Shown here: positions 48,076 through 60,002 of the stretch, in pieces | Layout of the letters: each line of letters begins with the position of its first letter | Numbering within the stretch: the stretch's first letter is position 1 | Origin: Pogona vitticeps | Taxonomy: Eukaryota; Chordata; Lepidosauria; Squamata; Agamidae | Assembly (NCBI RefSeq): GCF_051106095.1 | Contig: NC_135783.1 | Span: 211,316,472-211,380,471 of the forward strand | Direction: 5' to 3' | DNA: 64,000 bases | Notes under the pieces: model-generated | Databases searched by the model: none | Told to the model about the DNA's origin: nothing | What the model saw: the letters and a program-made list of their open reading frames with translations, nothing else | Program-made: the position numbers and the translations under genes

Positions 48076-49215
48076 TTGAAAGCAGCCTGTTCTGGGGGGG
48101 GGATTATGCCCTTGACTCGAAGCCAAATGGCGGAAATGGGTGAAGTGAAAGACCCACAGGTGGACCAGGGTTCTGAGGAGGAATTTGGCTCAGTGCAGGA
48201 GGACAGCACGGGAGAACAGAACCCAGAACTCAGAAAAATGCTCATAGCCCAACAGCATGAACTGAGGATGAGGCAATTTGAAATGGAGGAAAGATTAGAG
48301 AGAGAAAGAATGCAGGAAAGGGAGAAACAAAGACAATTTGAATTGGACTTGGAGAGAGAGAAAATGGCGTTTGAGTTAAGAAAATTGGAACTGATGAATC
48401 AGAACAATAATAACAATAGAGATTCTGAGGGAGGCCAATTGTCTAAAACTGACCTGAAGAAATTCCCTGTGTACCACAAGGGGGATTGCCCTGAGGTGTT
48501 CTTTTCCCTAGTGGAAAGAGCGTTTGTGGACTTCTCAGTAAGGGAAACTGAGAAGATGACCATTATGCGATCTTTAATCAGTGGCAGCCTGGCAGAAGTC
48601 TATGCAGAGATGCCAGAGGAACTGCTAAAAGATTTCGCTGAGTTTAAAAAACTGGTGTTTGCCAGACATGGGATAAATGCGGAACAGCTGAGGCAAAGAT
48701 TCAGGTCACTCACCAAGAAACCAGAGCAGACTTTTACCCAAGTGGGGGCCCAACTGGTGAGGCTGCTAGAGAAATGGCTATCTCAGGAGGGAACAGAGAC
48801 TTTCCAGCAGCTCAAAGACCTGATAGCGCTGGAACAGTTTTATTCAGTCCTGCATGGGGAACTGAAGTTCCAGGTGAGGGAAAGGAAACCGAAATCTGTG
48901 GCAGAAGCGGCCGAGATCACAGATTTTATTTCCCAAATAAGAAAGCCCTTAGGGGAGGGGAAATCTGTAGGTAAACCCAAAGAAACCTACAGCAAGTACT
49001 CTCAGGGACCAGGGAGAAACCAGCAAGGGGGAGGGACCCATGGTGAAGGGAAGCCCTCAGACATGAAACCAAGACCTCAGATTTTGGAGGGAAAACCAAA
49101 ACCAGATGAGAAAGACTCAAAATACAGCAGGAAATGTTATTTCTGTCAAGGAAAGGGCCATCTAATCTCAGAGTGTGAGAAATTAAAGCAGCTAAAAGGA
49201 AATGTGCCTCATGAT
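48076..49215 (+). pseudogene. gag region of the Gmr1-like fossil
   Basis: The N-terminal part is a charged coiled coil (rich in Glu, Arg, Gln). Then comes a capsid with LRQRFRSLTKKPEQTF and LIALEQFYSVL, resembling the SCAN domain of vertebrate zinc-finger proteins, and a CYFCQGKGHLISEC zinc knuckle. SCAN domains are known to derive from Gmr1-like capsids, which agrees with the placement. The likely start methionine is MPLTRSQMAE, ten residues inside the longest frame. Confidence 0.85.
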
Positions 49216-51626
49216 TTGAGTGGAACCAAGCCAAAAGCTGTGTTCTGTGTCCAGAAAGAGCAAAGCTCCTTGTCACTGAGGGAGCCTGTTGCCATGGCTA
49301 CTCAATCTGGAACAGTTACATCTGCTGATCAGGCTGAGGAAAATGGTCCTCTTGTGGAGGTCAAGCGCTGCTTGCTAGTGAGAACAGATTCACAGTTGTT
49401 TGAAACCGCAGGGGTGGACGTAGGAATACTTGACCATCAGTATAGGGGGCTAAGGGATACTTGTTCCCAGGTGACCCTGTGCCATCCAGATATTATTCCT
49501 AGGGAGTATATAATCCCAAATGAGAGCATGAAGGTGGCAGGGATTGAGGGACAGGTGATCTCGCTGCCAGTAGCGGAGGTACCTGTGAACTTTCAAGGCT
49601 GGAGGGGAGTTTGGCGGCTAGCGATTTCATCGACTCTGCCAGCAGCCGTGCTCGTGGGAAATGACCTGGCTGAACATGTGAAACGGGTGCTAGTGATTAC
49701 ACGCTCACAAGCCACCACGGGGACAGTTCAGGGGGGCACTGATGAGCCCGAGACGGAAGCAGGTGGGGGGAGTTCCGAAGCTGTGGTGGAAACCTTAACC
49801 ACAGACAGCAGATTTGGCCAAGAGCAAAAGGCAGACGCCACTCTCCAAAAGTGTTTTGAACAGGTGACAGACGCCCAGCTAACACCTGAAACCCCAGTGA
49901 GATTTCGAGAGGAAAAGGGAATTTTATATAGAGAGACCCTGAGGAATATCTCAAAAGGGGGAGATGGGATCAGAAGTCAGCTAGTGGTACCTGAAAAGTA
50001 TCGCCCCATGATCTTACAAAGGGGGCACTCTGACATGTTTGCTGCGCACTTAGGGGTGAACAAAACACAGCAGAGAATCACACAGAATTTTTACTGGCCT
50101 GAAATAGGGAAGCAGATCAAGGAGTTCTGTAAGCAATGTGATGTGTGTCAGAGGCAGGGGAATAACCGGGACAGGACCAAAGCAAAGTTGTGCCCTTTGC
50201 CTGTGATTGACACTCCGTTCAAATGTATAGGGGTGGATATTGTGGGACCTTTGCCCAAGGCCACAAAGAGGGGGAACAGGTTCATTCTCACCATTGTGGA
50301 CCATGCCACGAGGTACCCTGAAGCCATTCCCTTGACTAACATTGAAACTAACACAGTGGCAGATGCCTTGGTGGGGTATATGTCCAGGATGGGATTTGCC
50401 TCAGAAATAATCACAGATTTGGGCGCATCGTTTACATCGAAGCTCATGAAACGGTTATGGCAAATCTGTGGAATTAAACACAAGGAAACCACTGCCTATC
50501 ACCCTGAAAGTAATGGGTTAACGGAGAAGTTCAATGGGACTCTGATGCGCATGATTAGGGCTTACTTGGCGGAGAATCCAAACAATTGGGACCAGAAGCT
50601 GCAACCCCTTTTGTTTGCTTATCGATCAGTGCCACAAGCCAGTACCGGGTTCAGTCCGTTTGAACTTTTATTTGGGAGAAGGGTGAAAGGGCCCCTTGAT
50701 TTGATCAAACAAAATTGGGAGCAGATCACCCAGAATGACCCACAAGACGTTGTGACATATATAGACTCTTTAAGGAATGACCTAAAGAGAAACCTAGAGC
50801 TAGCAGCAGAGACCCTGCAAGCTCAAAAGGTCAGAAAGAAAGCTTGGGATGACCAGGAAGGCAGGGAGAGGCACTTTAACCCAGGGGAGGAAGTGCTTTG
50901 GCCTAGGCCCTGTAAAGAGAACAAACTGCAGCTGGGTAGCCCAGAAATAAAATACTTGGGTCACATAGTAGGGGGAGGAGTGATCAAACCCCTAGAGGCC
51001 AAGATAGAAGCCGTTCGTGATTGGCCCAGACCCAACACCAAGAAAAAAGTCAAATCATTTCTTGGGTTGGTGGGCTACTACAGAAAGTTCATCCCGAGGT
51101 TTAGCGAGATGGCGACTCCGCTGACCGATCTGACGCGGAAGAAGACTGATGACCGCATCCCGTGGACCAGCGACTGTGAGGAGGCGTTCCAGAGGTTGAA
51201 GGAGGCCCTCATCAACTATCCAGTGCTGCGTGCTCCAGACTTCGACCGGGAGTTCATCATCTACACCGATGCGTCTAACAGCGGGGTAGGAGCAGTTCTT
51301 TGCCAGGAGGAGGAGAATGGTGACCAGCATCCAGTGTCCTACCTGAGTAGGAAACTCCAGAAAGGTGAGAGACATTTGGCAACCGTGGAAAAGGAGTGCC
51401 TGGCCATAGTATACGCGATTCAGAAGGCCAAACCTTACATCTGGGGAAGACATTTTGTGCTGTGCACTGACCACTCACCACTGCAGTGATTAAAGACAAT
51501 GAAAACCCATAATAGTAAACTTATGAGGTGGGCTTTAAACCTGCAAGATTATGACTTTGAAGTGAAGGTGGTCAGAGGGTCAATGAACTGTGTTGCTGAC
51601 GCCTTGTCAAGAAGACCCGAAGAGTG
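49216..51626 (+). pseudogene. pol region of the Gmr1-like fossil (protease-like, IN, then RT/RNase H)
   Basis: The integrase HHCC zinc module (HLGVNKTQQRITQNFYWPEI, CKQCDVCQRQ) and core (GVDIVGPLP, ITDLGAS, HPESNGLTEKFNG) come first. RT connection and RNase H motifs follow (KYLGHIVGGG, LGLVGYYRKFIPRF, IYTDASNSGVGAVL, VEKECLAIVYA). This order is seen directly and is the reverse of most Ty3/gypsy elements. Confidence 0.85.
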
Positions 51627-51906
51627 AAGACGGCGAAGAAACATGGACTATGTATATTTTGGTGACCAAAAGTTAATTGTACCTGTTTATTGATCAGTCT
51701 TGGTTTGTATTAATAAAGGTAACTTAATGTATGGTAAATGTTAATGTTTAAATGCATAAGTGTTATGTTTAACCTAGAGTGTAAGTATGAGTAAGTATGG
51801 TTTTGTGTTATTGTATAACTGGTTTTGTGTGTTTTGATCCTGGTTGTTTTTTTTGGAGAAAAGCACTTTAGCTTTTCCCCTGCAAACAACTTATAAAGAG
51901 GGGAGG

Positions 51907-52384
51907 TGTTACATACAGCACTGATGGTACCTGTCTGTCATGGGTTTGGAGGGAAAGTTCCATCCTATGGGGAGTGGAAGGCGGGACATCAGGAGGAGGA
52001 GCTGTACTGTATATATATTTGGAGCTTGTGTGGAGAAGAGGAGTGGGAGTCTGTGTGTCAGACTGAGTACAACTGTGTGTCAGTTAGTACATACCTGATA
52101 GGTTCAGGTCTCTATCTGGGTAGCCAGAACTGATAGGTTCAGGGTCTGTGCTTTACTTTAAAGTGTTCTGTGTGAACTAATTTGTTGTATGTATGATTGA
52201 GACTAAGCCACGTTACAGTATCTTATTTACTTGATCTTTTTATTTACCCTGTTTGTTATTTAAATAAACCTTGTTCTTTTGTTTGTTAAAAATCCATTCC
52301 TGGTCTGTGTGACTTCTTATAGGGAATGGTTGGTGGTAGCATAATTAGAGTGTGGCATACTCCAGTAGGTCTGGGGTTGTCACA
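51907..52384 (+). repeat. 3' LTR of the Gmr1-like element
   Basis: 478 bp, preceded by the purine tract AAAGAGGGGAGG and followed by the CACTG target duplication. Confidence 0.95.
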
Positions 52385-52567
52385 CACTGGTCCCATCACC
52401 TCCTGGGAAATAGAAGGGGAAGATATGGAGGCAGTGACAGACTTTACTTTCTTGGGCTCTGTGATCACTGCAGATGGTGACAGCAGCCACGAAATTAAAA
52501 GACGCCTGCTTCTTGGGAGGAAAGCGATGACAAATCTAGGCAGCACCTTAAAAAGCAGAGACATCGC
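52385..52567 (+). mobile_element. BovB LINE, right part (continues 46440-47178)
   Basis: It encodes GPITSWEIEGEDMEAVTDFT and ends LLGRKAMTNLGSTLKSRDI, directly following in BovB ORF2 the last residues at 47178. It is cut off at 52567 by the next repeat. Confidence 0.93.
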
Positions 52568-53227
52568 TGATAGATATTAGCATATATGCTAATATATGCT
52601 AATATCTGTGCACTAGAGGATTGTGGGAAGAACACCTAGCCCCTGATGGGGGTCCCACGGAGCACCCCAAAACACTGAGGCGCTCTCTTGGCCTCTGGCG
52701 GGATGGGGGCTGCGCAGCCTTGTTCTGAGCGGGAAGTGCAGCCAGGGGGTCACCATGCCTTGGGGGGCAGGGCACAGAAGGGGGTAGGAGGTTCAAGGGC
52801 CACTCCAACTCATACTTTGCAGGGGAAATATCATGGTCATGAAAGTGGTTTTCCCAGGGTGAGGCTCATCCATTGCACTTCAGGTGTGCTGATCCCTGCG
52901 ATTTCCCCAAATGTGGGGAACTCAACTGCATAATTTGTGGTAGTGGGGGATTGCATTTGTGCTTTCCCTGGTCTTTTCAGAATCTCTTTACACTTTGGTC
53001 CTTGGCTGTTTTCACCATCCTCTGCCATTTAAATTTGCAGCCATTGCCCCTGCTGACTTTCCAGGAGGCAGATCCTGGAAAGTCAGCAGCTCAGATGGCA
53101 GAGTAGCAAGATCCAATACAGCTACCACAGTGAGCAGGCTCTGGTGCTGGTTTGGATGCCTTCTGGCACAGTGGTGGAACTGTGGGAGACTTCTGGGTAG
53201 GGGTGGCTGAAGAGGTTTTGAACCAAA
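52568..53227 (+). repeat. Repeat module, inverted relative to 60087-60680
   Basis: It begins with ATATGCTAAT repeats and CTGTGCACTAGAGGATTGTG and runs through CCAGGGTGAGGCTCATCCAT and GCAGATCCTGGAAAGTCAGC. The reverse complement of 60087-60680 shows the same succession. No protein recognised. Confidence 0.75.
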
Positions 53228-53392
53228 GGGGTGAAAAACCATCTTGCGAAGCACTGGTCTTAAAAAAAAACCCCGTCTTGCGAAAATTGTCCATAGGAAA
53301 AACCATCTTGCGAAGCATCACAGCAGTTGCAAAAACCCATCATCTTGCAGATTAATCGTCCCACGAGGCAATCGTCTTGCGAGGCACCACTG
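53228..53392. mobile_element. Tigger-like element, right arm only
   Basis: Repeated CATCTTGCGAAGC words and the end GCGAGGCACCACTG match the right terminus of the Tigger-like family. No left terminus is visible, so it is truncated or fused to the preceding module. Confidence 0.7.
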
Positions 53393-55274
53393 TGTTTCAC
53401 TGAATAATTCTGAATTCTTTCTCACTTCCTCTTTCTTTTGTTCAACTTCTTCCAATTTTAAAAACCAGAGCTAAGCTTTAATAATTAGGGGAAGCCTTAG
53501 ATTTTCATGCTGAAACAACATCAGTTAGCTTATGCAGCTGAAACTGCATGGCTACATCAAAAATGTTTTAAATATTTTTATTAATTACAATATGCTTTAC
53601 TCCTTTCCCCCTCTTTGGCTACTTCAACAGAATTATTAAGCTCAAAGTAAAAAAAAATGCATAATGGCCCACAGTGTAGCTTTTGGAAGCAAACCGCCAT
53701 AACAAATCACAGGCATTATTGATTGTATTATTTGGTGTGCAAGAAATAATATCTAGAGGTTTCTTAATTTATGGCAATTTGCTTCCAAGAGTGAAACCTT
53801 TTGTGTACCTGCGCAACAGGATTTTGACTAATACAAAAGATATTTAGCAACAATCTTAAACATATTTCTCACATATTAATTCTCCCAAGAGACTTCTGAT
53901 GGATACGTTTTAACAAACCACCCAGGGATAAACTGACTTGTTATTTCGGACTAGAGTTACATCCACTGAATGGATACAAGTGAAATAAATTCCCATTAAT
54001 CAAATAAGTTTACTTTAGTTGGGAACAGAAACTGGATTTAGTCATTACCATTTAAATTAGCACTTTTACAATCTTTTTCCTATGTAACTATTGTTGCACA
54101 GTGCTCCAGCATAAGTGCTCTTCTGATATCGGAGTAGTTTCACTCTATTCACATTTCATGAGAAAAGGTATGGGTGTAATATGAAAAAACTACACCTAAT
54201 CCTCTGTGATTAAGATGGTTAACATGGTTAAGAATTTAGGTCTCAGCAGTTTTCAACATTCATACATTGCTCTTGGTTGCACAAGGCATTAAAGTATGAA
54301 GTACTAAACAGGGTACTATTCCCAATTTTGCTATATAAGTATCTGTGACCAAGATACTGTACTAAGACAAGGTCTGTTGCCTCAGTAACATCAAAAGTAA
54401 TGAATCAAATCAGCTTTCAGAGATGGAGTGCAATTCATGAAAAATGAGTTTCAGAAGTGACCAAAAAACACCCTTAGGCAGAATAACTGAAATATAAAAA
54501 GGCTATGCTTTTTGAATGTCAGCAAGAATAGAATCAAAATTAAAAAATTGTTTTGTGATTCTGCTGAAATACCCATAGTCCAGATGTAAAATATTTAAAA
54601 GTCAGCTATTATTTAAATAATATTTAAATAGCACAATACAAAGAACTCTTTGAAGTCACAGGAAATTGCCTTGTACTGAATGAGACCTTTGCCTATCCAG
54701 CCAGTATTATCAATACTGACTAGCAGCAGCACTCAAGGATTTTAAGCATGATTTGCCCCTTCTACTCCCACCTTGAGATCCCTAGAATCCCATCCAGGCC
54801 AATCAGATAAAATTGGGTGTGTTTTGCATGTTACGATGGCTATTTTCATGTCTAAAAATATGACCGTGGCAATTGCATGCAACTAGCTGAGGAAACCCCC
54901 CTCCCATAAAAATTAAAGGGCTCAGGACAGTTCCCATCACTTCCTCAAAGCTGGGTTGTACATTTATTACATTACATTTCAGGTGTGTGAACGCTGCAAA
55001 ATGTCTACAGACAGCTGAACATTTCTTTTCTTTCTCCCTTCTGTGGGGCCCCTTCCCTAGTCCCCTCTGAATGATTGATCCCTCAACCCTAGCTCACACT
55101 GAGGGCCATGTGGTGGGCCACAGTGGGGAGAGGAGGAACTGCCCCTACTCATTAGGCTAATGGAATTCCTTCCATCAAGAGAAGGTATCAGCTGGATTTC
55201 ACCCATCAAAATGAAATAAAAGATAGTTCTTCAGAAGTGTGACGTAGTCAAAGGACCTGATGACATTTATTATA
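53393..55274. other. CTNND2 intron stretch
   Basis: About 1.9 kb, mostly AT-rich, with no recognisable gene. I see no clear element. Confidence 0.5.
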
Positions 55275-55697
55275 CAGTGGTGCCTTGCTTTACGATAGCC
55301 CCACATTACGACAAAACTGCATTACGACGATCTTTATGCAATCGCAAAACGATGGTCTGAATGGGTTTTTTTCGCTTCGCGATGATTGGTTCCCTGCTTC
55401 GGGAACCGATTCTTCGCAAAACGATGATTTTCCTCCAGCTGATCGGCGGTTTCAAAATGGCCGCCGGGTAAATAAAATGGCTCCCCGCTGTCTTTAGGGA
55501 CGGATTCTTCACAAGACAGCCACAGAAAATGGCCGCCCTATGGAGGATCTTCGCTGGATGGTGAGTTTCCAGCCCACTGGAACACACTGAAGGGGTTTCA
55601 ATGCGTTTTAATGGGCTTTTTATTTTTGCATTACGACGTTTTTGTTCTACAGCGATTTCGCTGGAACGAATTAACGTTGTAATGCGAGCCACCACTG
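55275..55697. mobile_element. Tigger-like non-autonomous element (423 bp)
   Basis: The ends are CAGTGGTGCCTTGCTTTACG and the complement of CAGTGGTGGCTCGCATTACA, with flanking TA. The interior carries CAGCTGATCGGCGG and AAAATGGC motifs at 55454, 55474 and 55526. Confidence 0.88.
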
Positions 55698-56284
55698 TAC
55701 AAGTAACAAAGCTTCAGATGGTCTGTATGACAGGCCAGATTTCTATGGCACATTTCTCTTAGGAAGATGAAAGCTAAGGTGGTGGTGGTGAATTGTCTTC
55801 CCATGTAATTGAGGCTGTCAAAGCTAAAATCCCCAGTTATTTGTTTGATGGTGAGCAAAGAGGGCAACAACACAGTGCTGGACGTGTGAGGTTGTTGAGT
55901 ACACGGTTCTGCCTCCTTCAAGAATTATATAGGTTGTGTAATAGATCCCAAGTAGAACTGCTCCAACAGGCCTTATGAAGTGGTTGCTCTTTCTGAGTGG
56001 GGTTTAAAGCCTTTTGATCAAATTACTAAGGTTCCACCTACATGGTCAGCATAAATAGAACAAGAATACTGGGAAGAAACATCCTATGGAGGCAGAATAT
56101 GTGGAGATCTTTAGGCTTAAAGTATTAGGGGTGTGGACCCTGGGATACTGCTAAGACCAGCATGTATAATCTAAATTTGGAGTGACTATGACAAAGGCAG
56201 GTCATCCAAAAGATTAGGCTACGAGGAAAGGTGCAAAATAATACTTGGGTGATATTGTCACAGAATAAATTAGCAGCCTTCTGT
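55698..56284. other. CTNND2 intron stretch
   Basis: No gene or clear element recognised. Confidence 0.45.
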
Positions 56285-56480
56285 TAGGGGTGGACAAGCA
56301 CAGGGAAAATCTGCTGCCGCAGCTGTGAGCTCATTCACTCTACAACACCCACACGACCAAAACATAAAGCCCCAGGATATGCCCAGAAGAAGGGAATGGT
56401 AAGCCACCTCTGAGTACTCTCTACCTTGGGAAACCCTGAAAAGGGTCACCGTAAGTCAGAATTAATTTGATGGCACATGT
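56285..56480 (+). repeat. Sauria-type SINE or BovB tail, diverged
   Basis: AGCCCCAGGATATGCCCAGA then AATGGTAAGCCACCTCTGAG and GGTCACCGTAAGTCAGAATT, ending GATGGCACATG. Confidence 0.75.
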
Positions 56481-56518
56481 TTATTAATTAAGACTACCCC
56501 AAGGCTTCCAGTTTTTTC

Positions 56519-56646
<128 letters not shown>

Positions 56647-57957
56647 GCCTGAGCAATGTACTTCCACTCCTGTAAGCCTCCAGGACCACCTGTTTTTACT
56701 TTGAGGGCCTTGGAGGATCCGCAAAGCACCACTAGGAACCCTGAAAAAAGCAAACGAACCTGGACATGACTCACAAAGTGGTTGAAAACAAAGCCTTTCA
56801 AGGCTAAGTGTAGCCTGTGGCTGAGGCCCCTGAGCCCCAGCCCCCTGCGATTGCCCAGCCTATTTCACAGCCCTGAAGATTCCAGGTGGACAGGGATGAA
56901 CACGGTGGGACCAACTGAGCCGGACGTTGCTTCCAGAAGTAGTATCTGGTAGAGATACCATTCAGAAGAAAGGACAGGAGTCTCCATCTCCATGCACTTT
57001 ATTTGCCCATGTGTTCACAGATTTCCACTCCTCACTGAACCATTTCAGTTTGCTAAATGCTCAATGTGCAAGTCACACTTTCTGGGAAGTGTCATTATCT
57101 GCTGGATGCTTTCTAACATTTGGAACAGTTGAGGTTTTCTAAACTGCAGCTTATCAAAACCTAATCCAACAACATGCTTATGTGTGTGTGTGTGCATCAG
57201 ACATAAAGAAGATTCTTGTATTCAAAGGGGATCATTTTCAAAGAAATAGTTAAAATGTGCCTTTGAGAATACAAGTTAAAATGTGCTTTGAGCATAAACT
57301 TCATGAACGATAGTGGGAAAATCTCTTTTCCCTCCCTACCCATCAAGCATTTTAAAGCAAAGGGATGAAGACATGAATCCTTATTGTGAGATACAGTTGG
57401 ACTGAAACATATAGTTATTGGATTTTGCTGAGCCTATTTGTTGTCACAGCATTGTCTGTCAGCAGAACATACTTCCTAGCTCTGGGAATTAGTATTTCCC
57501 TGCTGATATAGACAAGTTGAAACTGACTAAATTCTTCAGGGAGTTATTTGATGAGAATAAAAGGAATCTGATTACAAAAAAGACAATATCCCTACAAATC
57601 AACTCGTAAAGTCCCAAGCAAGAGAATCCTTATAGAATGTACAATTCCACTACTGTACTAATACTGTAGGATTCAATAACAGAATGAACTCTTATGAATG
57701 TGAGTTTTGAATTTGAAATCCAGTGAGTGCCTGAGGGGCCATGATTGTCTTTAAAGCAAGCATGGGCTAGGAATACTAGAGATTAATTAGCTTACTGCGC
57801 AGAAGATAGTTTTGATTAATTCTGAATTAACATGCTTGGATATTGTGCAGGTCTCTTTTAAAGTAAGCAACTGTTTCAAACAAATGCCTTTTCTTTCACC
57901 CAAAAACACATTTTACCTAGCTACATGTCATTTATGTCCTATCTATTAAAACTTTAC
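56647..57957. other. CTNND2 intron stretch
   Basis: A short (TG)n near 57182; no gene or clear element recognised. Confidence 0.5.
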
Positions 57958-58171
57958 CTGTGACAAGTTCTCTTACTTCTGCATCAATTGATTTTCTGAG
58001 CAATCGTAAAAGTGCAGGTATCCCACCAACGTTTTTCATTGCTATTTTGTTTTCGTCTGTAGACTTTCCATACACCAGGTTCCGCAATGCACCACAGGCA
58101 TTCTTCTGAACTTCAAGAACCCTGTGATCCAAGAGGTCAACAAGATGTTTGATTCCTCCTAACCTACACAC
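57958..58171 (-). CDS. CTNND2: CTNND2 window exon 3 (armadillo repeats 2-3)
   Basis: This 214-nt exon encodes 71 residues from [16 protein letters not shown] to AEVRELVT plus one base. Motifs [12 protein letters not shown] and [10 protein letters not shown] are textbook armadillo helices that form the cadherin-binding groove in this family. The acceptor is TTCTAG and the donor is CACAG then gtaaag. The first codon is GTG, an internal valine, not a start. It is followed by a 12.9-kb intron full of mobile elements. Confidence 0.97.
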
Positions 58172-58278
58172 CTAGAAAAACACATGGAATACCAAATTCC
58201 ATTAAAAATAAACATATGATTTAAATTTCATTTGTTTCAAGAATGAATTTTTTTCAGAAGAATGAATTTTTTTAGAGA

Positions 58279-58703
58279 CAATGGTGCCTCGCTTAACGAT
58301 TGTCCCGCTGTACAACGAAATCGCTTGAAGATTAGGTTTTTGCGATCGCAAAATTATGTTTTAAATTAGTTTTTTTCACATTTAGCGAGGATTGGTTCAC
58401 TGCTTCGGGAACCAATTTTCGCTTTACGACGATCAAAAACAGCTGATCGTCGGGTTTCAAAATGGCCACCGGCTGCTTAAAATAGCTCCCTGCTGTGTTT
58501 TTGGACGGATTCCTCGCTTTACAGGCAGCGAAAATGGCCGCCCCTATGGAGGATCTTCGCTGGACGCTGAGTTTTCAGCCCACTGGAACGCAATGAGGGG
58601 TTTTCAATGCGTTTCAATGGGCTTTTTTATTTCGCTTTACGACGTTTCGCTCTACAGCGATTTCACTGGAAATGAATTAACGCCATTAAGTGAGGCACCA
58701 CTG
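58279..58703. mobile_element. Tigger-like non-autonomous element (425 bp)
   Basis: The ends are CAATGGTGCCTCGCTTAACG and the complement of CAGTGGTGCCTCACTTAATG. AAAATGGC motifs at 58459 and 58531 and a CAGCTGATCGTCGGG block. It lies about 110 bp from window exon 3. Confidence 0.87.
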
Positions 58704-60002
58704 TAATATAAATTTCGCATTTAAAAAAACACCTCCCCATTTTGCTGAAAACGAGTATCTTACAGTTTCAAGAAAAGCAGTATTCAAACATCAATAAAAT
58801 TAAGCTTGGTAAACATTCATTAATAAGTTTCATACATGTAGATAGCAAAATTGATGGCATGAATCCAGTCAGTCGCAACTAGAGTAGATTGACTAAATAA
58901 ATGAGGTTTTTGTAAACACTGACTCATTTATTCAGCAGTAAAATCGATGGCTGAAATCCAGGAGTAAGGCACAACTAGAGTAGGCCCACTGAATCACTGG
59001 GAATTTGTTGAGTCAACTCCTTCAGAAGTACCATTGATTTGAGCGCCCTATACTAGTTGTGACTTACTACTGGATTTGAGCCAATTAAGCCTACTCAGTA
59101 AGCACCCGATGAACTGTATGTTGCCCACCCTGTGCTCAAAGCAGCTCATAAACAAATGCAGCAAGTTAACCAATCCAACAGGTATACTAAAGGAATAAAT
59201 CAAACAAAGATGACTAAGTATATAAAATAATTCCACAGCAACAAATGTTAGCTACCCAAGTTAAATGTTTAACTACATTAAAAGATCCTTCAAAAGGTAG
59301 CAAAAGGTAATAATGTTCATACCTCTCTTACAATCTTTTTGTTTATGCAGACTTTTAACTTGGGTAGCTACTTTTGATGTAGTCAGATAGTTCTCCTAGA
59401 GCCAGGAGTTCTACAGCCTGGACACTACCACAGAGAAGGCCCTTATTCTCAAATTCCTACAAGAACACATTTAAACGCAACGTATATTGTTTCTTGTAAC
59501 AAATAGCATTATGCTTATAGAAAAGTATAATTTTTTAGTTCATTTTGTAAAACCACCAATACCTTTGATGTTTCTGTACATTAAACTTTATATGGCCAAG
59601 AATATGCCTCTCAAACCCAATTAGAAACTTGAATGTAGCAATAAATACTGATCAGTGCTTGGAAGAAAATATTGTTCCTGTTTGCTATTGTCTATTTTAT
59701 TATCTCCACTCCTGGACCTCAACAAATGTCTTCATCTTGAATTGATCTTTCTCCATCATTTTAGCTGAAGAGAATTGTCTTTGTAATATGAATCAGTCAA
59801 AAATAGACTTCTTACATTTAATTGTTGAAGCCTTTGACTCATGAAAGTATGTGACTTTTTCCTGTTAATCAGAGGCCCATATGGTGGAGTTACACCTCTC
59901 TCAAGAGGACAACACAGAAACCAGTAAGTTATACCCTATCATTACAGAAATAGTCTAAGTATCAGTTAACAAATGTGGATATAACAGCAAAGAATGAGTA
60001 TG
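58704..60002. other. CTNND2 intron stretch
   Basis: Bases 58860-59080 carry two copies of the dispersed GCAACTAGAGTAG repeat in part-inverted order. Otherwise nothing recognised. Confidence 0.5.

Larger units (their letters stand above)
47179..52384 (+). mobile_element. Ty3/gypsy LTR retrotransposon, Gmr1-like (fossil)
   Basis: The element is 5,206 bp, with two 478-bp LTRs beginning TGTTACAT and ending TGTCACA, and a 5-bp target duplication CACTG on both sides. Parts in order are 5' LTR, candidate primer-binding site near 47662, gag with SCAN-like capsid and CCHC knuckle, protease-like region, integrase, RT/RNase H part, polypurine tract at 51895-51906, 3' LTR. Integrase before RT is the order of the Gmr1-like group. 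The LTRs differ at about three positions, so it is young. It is broken, with a small number of breaks, and is only a fossil. It lies antisense to CTNND2 inside a BovB LINE. Confidence 0.93.
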
